Below are positions 1-7,694 of a stretch of DNA of 7,694 bases, in pieces (the stretch's first letter is position 1; each line of letters starts with the position of its first letter). The DNA is from Deltaproteobacteria bacterium. GTDB lineage: Bacteria; Myxococcota; Polyangia; Haliangiales; Haliangiaceae. The stretch spans positions 1 through 7,694 of the forward strand of contig JAGSPR010000331.1 in assembly GCA_018262455.1 (NCBI GenBank), in the 5' to 3' direction. The notes beneath the pieces were generated by a model. It saw only the letters and a list, made by a program, of their open reading frames with translations, made no database searches and was not told the DNA's origin. Made by a program: the position numbers and the translations under genes.

Positions 1-167
1 TGGGGCTTTCACTCGCCTACGCTTGCTGCAACCAGTTTGTGATCGACATTGCTCCCAGCGTGATGACCGAGGTCATCACGCTGCTCGACGTGCGCTACAA
101 GCCCACGGAGCTCGGTCGCGCCGCGTCGTTTCATGCTTTCATCGGCGCCATGGAAGGCGAGGGATGA
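1..167 (+). CDS. 3' end of an unrecognised upstream gene (partial)
   Basis: A plus-strand frame (first full codon at position 3) is open from the window edge to TGA at 165-167, giving the last 54 residues of a protein. The tail looks like a folded domain rather than random reading: a hydrophobic segment (LSLAYACCNQFVIDIAP), then a mixed segment with VITLLDVRYKP, and a short acidic end (MEGEG). Codons use G or C at third positions in most places, as in the neighbouring genes. I do not recognise the family, and no catalytic motif can be assigned from so short a piece. Its stop overlaps the ATG of the next gene in an ATGA arrangement, so the two are probably co-transcribed and translationally coupled, which hints at a signalling role shared with the STAS-like neighbour. 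The start lies outside the window. Confidence 0.7.
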   Translation, partial: GLSLAYACCNQFVIDIAPSVMTEVITLLDVRYKPTELGRAASFHAFIGAMEGEG

Positions 168-673
168 GCACCCCCGAGCGACTCGGTCGACTCGACATCC
201 TGATCCAGCCTGGACACGCGATGCGGATCACGCTCGCGGGACGGATCGATGATGCGAGCCCGCTCGGTCCGCTCGGCGCGAGGATTCCCGCGGGAGATGT
301 CACCATCGACACTTCGGGCGTGAGGTTCGTGAACTCGATCGGGATGCGCGAGTGGGTGCGCCTGCTGCGGGTGCTGCGTGACCGCGGCACGGTCACGCTC
401 GAACGCGTAGCCGACGTGCTGATGACTCAGATGACGCAGATGAACATGATCGCGGATCTCGGCAGCAACGTGAGGATCACCTCGTTTCACGCCCAGTACG
501 TCTGCCCGGCATGTGGCGCGGAAGGAACTCCGCTGGTCGACGTGAACGTGCACGGAGAGGCACTGGCTCGGCTGCAGGCGCCCAAGCTGCCGTGTCCCGA
601 GTGCCGCGCTCAGATGGAGCTCGCGGACGTTCCCGAACGCTACCTGACCGTGTTTCGGCGCCCTGTGCGATGA
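164..673 (+). CDS. STAS-like (anti-sigma antagonist-type) protein with C-terminal zinc ribbon
   Basis: This 169-residue protein resembles STAS domains in residues about 8-110: a beta strand with MRITLAGRIDD, then IDTSGVRF (48-55) leading into NSIGMREW (57-64). The latter corresponds to the D-S-S-G loop of anti-sigma factor antagonists such as SpoIIAA. The first serine of that loop is kept (S58), the aspartate is Asn and the second serine is Ile, so phosphorylation is possible but unproven. Residues 112-169 hold two CxxC pairs (C114/C117 and C144/C147), a probable structural zinc ribbon. A protein-protein signalling role in the cytoplasm is inferred; the partner is unknown. I chose ATG 164 because it overlaps the upstream stop (ATGA) and has a GGAAGG ribosome-binding site at 152-157. 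The frame is open upstream to position 23, but that extension is Arg/His-rich and lies over the upstream gene. Confidence 0.85.
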   Translation: MSTPERLGRLDILIQPGHAMRITLAGRIDDASPLGPLGARIPAGDVTIDTSGVRFVNSIGMREWVRLLRVLRDRGTVTLERVADVLMTQMTQMNMIADLGSNVRITSFHAQYVCPACGAEGTPLVDVNVHGEALARLQAPKLPCPECRAQMELADVPERYLTVFRRPVR

Positions 674-691
674 CGAGATGACGAGATGACG
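669..691 (+). repeat. 8-bp tandem repeat (GATGACGA, nearly three copies) over the STAS-gene stop
   Basis: The unit GATGACGA occurs at 669-676 and 677-684, and the first seven bases of a third copy fill 685-691. Because the unit is 8 bp long, the TGA in each copy falls in a different frame (671, 679, 687). The first is the real stop of the STAS-like gene. Confidence 0.9.
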
Positions 692-721
692 CGGCGACGC
701 CTCCGATCGCCGATGTGTTTT
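692..721 (+). terminator. Possible intrinsic terminator after the STAS-like gene
   Basis: CGGCGA (692-697) pairs perfectly with TCGCCG (707-712) across a 9-nt loop. The stem is followed by ATGTG and four T residues (718-721), the longest T run in this gap. The stem is short and the T tract is not immediately adjacent, so this is a weak-to-moderate candidate. If real, it separates the STAS-like gene from gcvP. Confidence 0.35.
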
Positions 722-746
722 CAATAACCGTCTGCCGCGGTAGGGT
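718..746 (+). promoter_or_regulatory. Candidate promoter / ribosome-binding region of gcvP
   Basis: The only AT-rich patch in the gap gives TTTTCA (718-723, four of six to the sigma-70 -35 consensus) and, 17 bp on, TAGGGT (741-746, three of six to the -10 consensus). TAGGGT lies just 6 bp before the GTG start at 753, so initiation from it would give a nearly leaderless message. The same bases also contain AGGG (742-745), a possible Shine-Dalgarno sequence 7 nt from the start. The two readings conflict unless transcription begins further upstream. No glycine riboswitch is visible in the roughly 80-bp gap. Confidence 0.3.
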
Positions 747-752
747 GCTGCG

Positions 753-3637
753 GTGCAACCCGACCTCCTCGCACCCTCCGATACGTTCGCGCGCCGTCAC
801 ATCGCCCCAGGGCAAACCGAGATCGCCGAGATGCTCGCCGCGCTGGGCTACCGGAGCCTCGACGAGCTCGCAGATGCCGTCGTGCCCGGCAAGATCCGGC
901 TTGCGCAGCCGCTGGCGCTCGGCGATCGCCTCCCGCTCGGCGAGCACGAGCTCCTCGAAGAGCTCAAGAACCTGGCCTCCGACAACCAGGTGCTGCGCTC
1001 GTTCATCGGCCAGGGCTACTACGACACGATCACTCCCCCGGTGATCCTGCGCAACGTGCTCGAGAGCCCGGGCTGGTACACGCAGTACACGCCGTACCAG
1101 GCCGAGATCTCGCAGGGCCGCCTCGAGGCGCTCGTCAACTTCCAGACGATGATCGAGGACCTCACCGGGCTGCCGATGGCGAACGCGTCGCTGCTCGACG
1201 AGGCTACGGCTGCCGCCGAGGCGATGAACATGTGCGTCGGGCACGCCGACCACAAGCGCCTCGTCTTCTGGGTCCAGGCCGAGACGCACCCCCAGACGAT
1301 CGCGGTGATGGCGACCCGCGCCGAGCCGCTGGGCATCGAGTTGCGCGTGGGCACGCTGCCCGAGATCACGCGAGCGCTCGGCGAGCCCAGCAAGACGATC
1401 GCGGGGATCCTGCTGTCGTACCCGACGAGCGATGGCACGCTGCATGACTACCGCGCGATCTCCGCCGCGGCGCACGACGCGGGAGCAGCGGTCGTGATGG
1501 CGACCGATCTGCTCGCGCTGACGCTGCTCGTGCCGCCAGGTGAGCTCGGCGCGGACATCGCCATCGGCTCGGCTCAGCGGTTCGGTGTCCCGATGGGGTT
1601 TGGTGGCCCGCACGCGGCGTTTCTCGCCACCACGGACGACTTCCGTCGCCAGATCCCGGGCCGGATCATCGGCGTCTCACGCGATGCCAAGGGCAAGGTC
1701 GCGTTCCGGCTCGCGCTCCAGACGCGCGAGCAGCACATCCGCCGCGAGAAGGCGTCGTCGAACATCTGCACCGCGCAGGTGCTGCTCGCCGTCATGGCGT
1801 CGATGTACGCGGTCTATCACGGTCCTGAAGGGCTCAAGCAGATCGCGCAGCGCGTGCGCGGCTTCACGGCGGTGATCGAGGCCGGGCTGCGCCGGCTCGG
1901 CTACCACGTCCGACCCGGAGCCTACTTCGACACGCTGCGGATCGATGTCGACGCGCACGGCCAGGCCGACGTGCTCGCACGGGCGACCGATCGCGGCATC
2001 AACCTGCGGCGCTACGCCGATGGGCTGGGGCTGTCGTGCGACGAGACCACCAGCTTCGCCGATGTTCACGACCTGCTCGACTCGTTCGCCACGACCCACA
2101 ACGAGCTGCCGTTCGAGGTCGCCGAGCTCGTGGCCGCCACCGAGCTGCCGAAGCTGGCACTCGCTCGGACCTCGGCGTTCCTTACCCACCCGACGTTCCA
2201 GCGCTATCACGCCGAGCACGAGCTCCTGCGCTACCTGAGCCGGTTGCAGGCGAAGGACCTCTCGCTCACGACGTCGATGATCCCGCTCGGCTCGTGCACG
2301 ATGAAGCTCAACGCGACCACCGAGATGCTGCCGGTGACGTGGCCCGAGTTCGGGCGCATGCATCCGTTCGCGCCGGCCGAGCAGTGGGGCGGCTACAAGG
2401 CCATGTTCGAGCAGCTCGAAGCGTGGCTCGGCGAGATCACGGGATTCGCGGCGATCTCGCTGCAGCCGAACTCGGGCGCCCAGGGCGAGTACGCCGGTCT
2501 GCTCGCGATCCGCGGCTATCACCGCGCCCGCAACGAACCTCATCGCACCGTCTGCCTGATCCCTCAAAGCGCGCACGGCACGAACCCCGCCTCCGCGGTG
2601 CTCGCCGGGATGGAGGTCGTGGTCGTCGCGTCCGCGGCTGATGGAACGATCGATCTCGCCGATCTGCGCGCCAAGGCGGAGCTGCACGCGGGCCGCCTCG
2701 GCGCGCTCATGGTCACGTACCCGTCGACGCACGGCGTGTTCGAGGAGGGCATCGTCGAGGTCTGCGCCACCGTCCACAAGTGCGGCGGCCAGGTCTACAT
2801 GGACGGCGCGAACATGAATGCGCAGGTCGGACTGACGCGCCCTGCCGACATCGGCGCCGACGTCTGTCACCTCAACCTGCACAAGACGTTCTGCATCCCT
2901 CATGGTGGCGGTGGACCGGGCATGGGCCCGATCGGCGTCGCAAAGCACCTGATTCCCTACCTCCCAGGTCACCCCCTCGCTCCGCCAGGTACCCAGCCGG
3001 TGGGGCCAGTGTCAGCCGCGCCTTGGGGATCGGCGTCGATCCTCCCGATCTCGTTCGCGTACATCGCGATGATGGGTGAACCCGGGCTCAAGCGTGCCAC
3101 CCAGGTCGCGATCCTCAACGCGAACTACATTGCCCATCGTCTCGGCACCCACTACCCGGTGCTGTACTCCGGTCGGAACGGCCGAGTGGCCCACGAGCTC
3201 ATCCTCGATTGTCGCGGATTCAAGAAGACCGCCGGCATCGAGGCGGAGGACATCGCGAAGCGGCTCATGGACTACGGATTTCACGCCCCGACGATGTCGT
3301 TTCCGGTCCCCGGGACGCTGATGATCGAGCCCACCGAGAGCGAGGGCAGGGCCGAGCTCGACCGGTTCTGCGACGCGATGATCGGGATCCGGAGCGAGAT
3401 CGCCGGGATCGAGGCCGGCACGACGGACCGCACGAACAACGTGCTCAAGAACGCGCCGCATACCGCTGCCGCGGTCACCAGCACCGAATGGGACCGACCT
3501 TACTCGCGCGAGTTGGCGGCATTTCCCGCGCCGTGGCTGCGGGCGCACAAGTACTGGCCCGCGGTCGCGCGCATCGACAACGCGTACGGCGATCGCAACC
3601 TGATCTGTACCTGCCCGCCGATCGACACGTACACCTG

Positions 3638-3638
<1 letters not shown>
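753..3638 (+). CDS. gcvP: Glycine dehydrogenase (decarboxylating), P-protein of the glycine cleavage system
   Basis: A PLP enzyme that decarboxylates glycine and transfers the aminomethyl group to lipoyl-GcvH, feeding one-carbon units to tetrahydrofolate together with GcvT and Lpd; cytoplasmic. The 961 residues match the fused single-chain form (E. coli GcvP is 957 aa), not the split P1/P2 form. The N-terminal half opens with FARRHIAPG and has [15 protein letters not shown] and [16 protein letters not shown]. The C-terminal half has [13 protein letters not shown] (508-520), HGTNPAS (608-614), and [19 protein letters not shown] with the PLP lysine at K711. All key residues appear intact. The start is GTG 753, giving [12 protein letters not shown]. 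No gcvT or gcvH gene lies beside it, unlike many gcvTHP operons. The stop overlaps the kinase start by one base (TGATG), which suggests co-expression. Confidence 0.98.
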
Positions 3639-4882
<1,244 letters not shown>

Positions 4883-4914
4883 ACACGCTACCGCTTCTTC
4901 GGGAGGGGCACGAA

Positions 4915-4947
4915 CGCCGACGTGGTCAAAACCGGAACACCACGGCG
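4915..4947. terminator. Hairpin between convergent genes, possible bidirectional terminator
   Basis: CGCC (4915-4918) plus GTGGT (4922-4926) can pair with ACCAC (4939-4943) plus GGCG (4944-4947), giving a 9-bp stem with a 3-nt bulge and a 12-nt loop. It lies between the kinase stop (4882) and the end of the minus-strand gene (4996), where a shared terminator is expected. There is no T tract on either side, so factor-independent termination is doubtful. The rest of this 113-bp gap shows nothing else. Confidence 0.3.
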
Positions 4948-4995
4948 AAGTGCACGCACGACACCCGCGATATCCGGCGAGCTGCCCCGCATGTC

Positions 4996-6063
4996 CTACA
5001 GGTCAAGGAAGCTTGCGGTCTCGAGCCGCACGCCGTAGTGCTCCGCTGCAGCAGCGGTGTGGCCGGCCATCGGACCAGCCTCCGCCGGGTCATACACCAC
5101 CACGTGCTTCGAGCGTCCGGATCGCCGCAGCCGCGAGATCCGGTCCCACACCCGCTTCGCGACCTGCTTCTCGACGAGCTGCCAGCTGCGCTCGATCTCG
5201 GCCAGGAAGGCGAACGCATCGAGGTGCCTGTCGAACAGCAACGGTGCCTTGAACGAGAGGCCCAGGTGATGGTAGGCGATGAGCTCGTCACCGCGGATCT
5301 CGACCGCGTCGAAGCTCGGCCAGGATTCCGGCTTCCGAGAGATCGCGACGTGGCGCCGCTGGCTCACGAACAACTCGGGCTGCGCCTGGGTCCTCTCGAA
5401 GACGACCTCGGCCCGGCGCTCGGCATAGGGTCCCAGCCGCACGAGCTCAGCGAGATCCGAGGTCTCGCCGCGGGCCCGCCGCTCTGCGTGCACCAGCATG
5501 GCCAACGGCAGCATCGTGCGCCCGAGCTCGTATCCAAACTGCTCATAGTCGGGGCACAGCGCCAGATCGAGCGCGACGTCAGCGGCAACCCGGGAAGCAA
5601 ACTCGAACCACGTCGCGCCCTTCGACCGTTCCTTGAGCACGTGCCCGTGGCTCGGTCGCCAGCGGCCTGGCCGCGGGGCTGGCCTGCGGCGCGAGGGCTC
5701 GAGCACTGTCGCAGCGATCGACCGCAGCAACCTGGAGCACGGGTCGCGGTAGTTCTTGCCCCCAGCGATGGCTCGCAGGATCGGGCGGACGTCGCGTCCC
5801 AGGACTGCCACGCCGGTGACTATCGCGAACGTATCGGCCAGAGTGCCGGCGTCAGGCGTCTTGCCTCCTTCGGTCTTCCATCGAAGCAAGTCGCGGTACG
5901 CGTCGGCGTGCCCCTCAAGGCGTGAAGGTTCCCCCGCCAGGAGCGCTGCCCGGATCTCGCCCGACACGTGCATCGACGCGGTGGTGGTGGACTCGGGACC
6001 GAAGCAGAACTCGGCCTCGGCACGAGCGACGTACCGTCTCGATGCGAGGTTGATCCATGCCAT
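4996..6063 (-). CDS. Unrecognised protein, 355 residues (hypothetical)
   Basis: A minus-strand frame ends at TAG (4996-4998). From ATG 6063 it encodes a protein of balanced composition that looks real: WINLASRRYVARAEAEF at the N-terminus, helical segments such as LADTFAIVTGVAVLGRD (75-91), an Arg/Pro-rich patch (124-138), a long central helical region, and a C-terminal strand HVVVYDP (320-326) before the end LETASFLDL. There is no signal peptide, membrane segment or catalytic motif I can name, so I assign no function. The frame stays open to 6204, but the extra 47 residues are rich in Arg, His and Pro and run into the divergent promoter region. I therefore prefer 6063; GTG 6081 is an alternative, and neither has a well-spaced Shine-Dalgarno sequence. 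Codon use is looser than in the neighbours (ATA, AGA, AGG, CCA, CTT appear), which may mean an accessory or transferred gene. Confidence 0.75.
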   Translation of the reverse strand: MAWINLASRRYVARAEAEFCFGPESTTTASMHVSGEIRAALLAGEPSRLEGHADAYRDLLRWKTEGGKTPDAGTLADTFAIVTGVAVLGRDVRPILRAIAGGKNYRDPCSRLLRSIAATVLEPSRRRPAPRPGRWRPSHGHVLKERSKGATWFEFASRVAADVALDLALCPDYEQFGYELGRTMLPLAMLVHAERRARGETSDLAELVRLGPYAERRAEVVFERTQAQPELFVSQRRHVAISRKPESWPSFDAVEIRGDELIAYHHLGLSFKAPLLFDRHLDAFAFLAEIERSWQLVEKQVAKRVWDRISRLRRSGRSKHVVVYDPAEAGPMAGHTAAAAEHYGVRLETASFLDL

Positions 6064-6215
6064 GGGCAGGGACCGTGACACGCCCCCTGCTCGACGACAA
6101 TGACAGCGCCGATGCGTGCTGCGTGTCGGATGGAAGGTACCTTCGAGGCTTCGACGTGAACGACGCGGATGGCCCGGGTTCACGGCGGGTAGCGCATCTG
6201 TCATAGTGGCTGGCG
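6064..6215. promoter_or_regulatory. Divergent promoter region between the minus-strand gene and the STAS/SEC14-like gene
   Basis: These 152 bp separate two divergently read genes and must hold both promoters. On the plus strand CATAGT (6202-6207) is a four-of-six -10 candidate placed 8 bp before the ATG at 6216, with no good -35 element. On the minus strand the related CATTGT lies within 6097-6106, 33 bp before ATG 6063. Both are weak. A central palindrome is listed separately. Confidence 0.45.
6133..6144. promoter_or_regulatory. Perfect 12-bp palindrome, candidate operator
   Basis: GAAGGTACCTTC is a perfect inverted repeat with no spacer. It sits in the middle of the divergent region: 69 bp separate it from the minus-strand start at 6063 and 71 bp from the plus-strand start at 6216. 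That position suits a dimeric regulator acting on both genes. No regulator gene is identifiable here, so the role is inference. Confidence 0.4.
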
Positions 6216-6599
6216 ATGATCGAAGCAGAGACTCGCACCTGCATCTTCAAGCTCGATCCACGCGGGTTCGTGCACGCCGTCATGCGGACGGGCTGCGAGA
6301 TGGACGTGGAGGACGCCGTGGCCAACGTCGGCGTGCTCCACCAGCTCGGACCGAACAAGCGCAGCCGGGTGCTGGTCGACATGCGAGGTGTTCGCTCGCA
6401 GACCCGGGGGGCGCGTCAGTACTTCGCCGGTCCGGAAGCGGCGAAGGTCAGCGCAGCCGTCGCGCTCCTGATCGGATCGCCGATCAGCAGCGTGCTCGGG
6501 AACTTCTTCATGCGGGTCGGCGGACCGCTCCGGACGCCGACCGCGCTGTTCACCGACGCGTCCAAGGCGATCAGCTGGCTGCTGGAGCTCCCGGAATGA
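6216..6599 (+). CDS. Small STAS/SEC14-like signalling protein
   Basis: This 127-residue soluble protein matches, from memory, a family of small STAS/SEC14-type domains (annotated as DUF7793 or STAS/SEC14 domain) common in myxobacteria and other gliding bacteria. Recognisable blocks are LVDMRGVRS (53-61), RQYFAG (67-72), ALLIGSPISSVLGNFF (83-98), and LFTD (111-114) before the closing WLLEL (121-125). The pattern is strand, helix, strand, helix, as in STAS folds. It lacks the D-S-S-G loop of anti-sigma antagonists, so classic serine phosphorylation is not indicated. Its biochemical role is not established. The stop overlaps the start of the histidine kinase gene (ATGA), so it is probably a partner or input module of that kinase. 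ATG 6216 is the first start and gives MIEAETRTCIFKLD; the Shine-Dalgarno sequence is poor, and a -10-like CATAGT lies 8 bp upstream, allowing a nearly leaderless message. Confidence 0.85.
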   Translation: MIEAETRTCIFKLDPRGFVHAVMRTGCEMDVEDAVANVGVLHQLGPNKRSRVLVDMRGVRSQTRGARQYFAGPEAAKVSAAVALLIGSPISSVLGNFFMRVGGPLRTPTALFTDASKAISWLLELPE

Positions 6600-7694
6600 G
6601 CTCATCGGACCCGCTCCTCGACAAGATCCTCGAGGTGCTGATGGCCTACGCGCGGCGCGACTTCACGCCGCGGCTCGAGATCTCGGAGCGCCGCGACGAG
6701 CTCGACGCGATCGCGACCGGCATCAACCTGCTCGCCGACGAGCTGGACGGAGAGGTCGCATCGCGCCGCGAGCTCGAGGCGGCCCATGCCGAGCTGCAGG
6801 CGACCCAGGCCCAGCTCGTGGTGGCCGAGAAGTTCGTCGCGATCGGCCAGCTCGCCAGCGGCGTCACGCACGAGCTCAACAATCCGGCCTCGTGGGTGCG
6901 GCTCGGCCTCCAGCACGCGCGGCGCCGGCTGGCCGAGGCCCGCGCGCTGGCCAGCGAGCCGGCGCAGCTCGCGACCCTGCTCGGCGACGTCGAGGCTTCG
7001 CTCGCCGACGTCCACACCGGCACCGAGCGCATCTGGGGAGTCATCGGTGACCTCCGGACGCTGTCGCGGGTCGGCCCGGACGAGACCTCCGAGCTCGATC
7101 TCAACGAGGTGATCCGACAGGCGTGCCAGCTGGCGCGCCCGGCGTACCAGGGTGTCGCCCGCCTCGTGCTCGATCTCGGTGAGCTGCCCCCGCTTCACGG
7201 CAACGGCCGCCGCCTGGGGCAGCTGATCACGAACCTGATCCTGAACGCCGCGCAGGCGATCGATACGGGCGGCATCGATCACGAGATCGCGATCTCGACG
7301 CGCACCGATCGCGACCTCGTGATGATCGGGGTCGAGGACAGCGGTCCCGGCATCCCGCCCGAGCTACACGAGCGCGTGTTCGACCCGTACTTCACGACGA
7401 AGCCGTCCGACGTCGGCACCGGCCTGGGACTCGCGCTCGTGCGCAAGATCGCGCAGCACCACGGCGGTAGTGTGCGGGTCACCACGGGAACGCGCATGGG
7501 TGCCAGGATCGAGGTGACGTTGCCGATCCGGCGGGACGTCGTACGCGCCGTCGAGCCCGGCCCTTCGAGGGCGCCCGCGCCGGCGCCGCGGCGAGCGCGG
7601 ATGTTGATCATCGATGACGAGCCGCTGCTGCTGCGCTCGCTCGCAGAGGCCTTGCGCGACGACCACGAGGTCGTCACCGCGCTCGGTGGCGCCG
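6596..7694 (+). CDS. Hybrid sensor histidine kinase with C-terminal receiver domain (partial, runs off the window)
   Basis: The frame starts at ATG 6596, overlapping the previous stop (ATGA), with GGAG 8 nt upstream. It is open to the window edge (366 codons). There is no membrane segment, so it should be cytoplasmic. Residues about 10-50 resemble a HAMP-like helical pair, followed by a coiled-coil linker (about 50-80). The dimerisation/phosphoacceptor domain has H92 in VTHELNNPAS, an HxxxNP motif as in NtrB-type kinases. The ATPase domain has its N box (N213, N217), G1 DSGPGIP (from D248), F box FDPYFTTKP (from F262) and G2 GTGLGL (from G274). A Pro/Ala/Arg linker (about 325-336) joins a receiver that starts with MLIIDDEPLLLRSL and carries acidic D340, D341 and E342. 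The receiver's phospho-accepting Asp lies beyond the window. Autophosphorylation on H92 and transfer to the receiver are expected from the family. The signal sensed is unknown; the STAS/SEC14-like neighbour is the likeliest input. Confidence 0.94.
   Translation, partial: MSSSDPLLDKILEVLMAYARRDFTPRLEISERRDELDAIATGINLLADELDGEVASRRELEAAHAELQATQAQLVVAEKFVAIGQLASGVTHELNNPASWVRLGLQHARRRLAEARALASEPAQLATLLGDVEASLADVHTGTERIWGVIGDLRTLSRVGPDETSELDLNEVIRQACQLARPAYQGVARLVLDLGELPPLHGNGRRLGQLITNLILNAAQAIDTGGIDHEIAISTRTDRDLVMIGVEDSGPGIPPELHERVFDPYFTTKPSDVGTGLGLALVRKIAQHHGGSVRVTTGTRMGARIEVTLPIRRDVVRAVEPGPSRAPAPAPRRARMLIIDDEPLLLRSLAEALRDDHEVVTALGGA

Noticed and set aside
673..752. Glycine riboswitch upstream of gcvP
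   Set aside because: The gap is only about 80 bp, too short for a tandem glycine aptamer, and shows only a simple hairpin.
477..1613. Long minus-strand open frame opposite the STAS-like gene and gcvP
   Set aside because: It is antisense to clearly conserved GcvP sequence and its product is Arg/His/Asp-rich with no motifs.
1677..2972. 431-codon minus-strand open frame inside gcvP
   Set aside because: Antisense shadow of the conserved C-terminal half of GcvP; length is explained by high GC content.
3209..3637. Upstream in-frame start that would lengthen the kinase by 143 residues
   Set aside because: The extension overlaps conserved GcvP coding sequence and is Arg/Asp-rich; ATG 3638 overlaps the gcvP stop and begins directly with a membrane segment.
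6064..6204. N-terminal extension of the minus-strand gene to ATG 6204
   Set aside because: The extra residues are Arg/His/Pro-rich and would place the start 11 bp from the divergent gene, leaving no promoter space.
6602..7282. 226-codon minus-strand open frame opposite the histidine kinase
   Set aside because: The plus strand carries ordered H, N, G1, F and G2 boxes; the minus-strand product has none and is low in complexity.

Overview
The window is GC-rich, almost fully coding and tightly packed. It carries a fused P-protein of the glycine cleavage system, a membrane-anchored eukaryotic-type Ser/Thr kinase, two STAS-type signalling proteins and a hybrid histidine kinase. This mix is typical of a myxobacterium or related predatory deltaproteobacterium (Myxococcota). 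That placement is inferred from gene content and codon use, not from a marker gene, and I cannot name a genus.

Layout. (1) Positions 1-673, plus strand: the tail of an unrecognised gene overlaps (ATGA) a 169-residue STAS-like protein with a C-terminal four-cysteine zinc ribbon. An 8-bp tandem repeat at its stop and a terminator-like hairpin follow. (2) Positions 753-4882, plus strand: gcvP (961 aa) overlaps by one base (TGATG) a 414-residue protein with an N-terminal membrane segment, a coiled coil and a C-terminal Ser/Thr kinase domain. No gcvT or gcvH is visible. (3) Positions 4996-6063, minus strand: a 355-residue protein I do not recognise, convergent with the kinase. (4) Positions 6064-6215: a 152-bp divergent promoter region with a perfect 12-bp palindrome at its centre. 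(5) Positions 6216-7694, plus strand: a 127-residue STAS/SEC14-like protein overlaps (ATGA) a soluble hybrid histidine kinase that runs off the window just after its receiver domain begins.

Three of the four same-strand junctions are stop/start overlaps, so translation is probably coupled within each pair. The window is mostly regulatory, with gcvP as the single metabolic enzyme. The most notable features are the coupling of a metabolic enzyme to a Ser/Thr kinase, the PspB-like N-terminus of that kinase, and the orphan minus-strand gene. I see no mobile element, CRISPR array, tRNA or rRNA, and no gap over about 155 bp without a gene.
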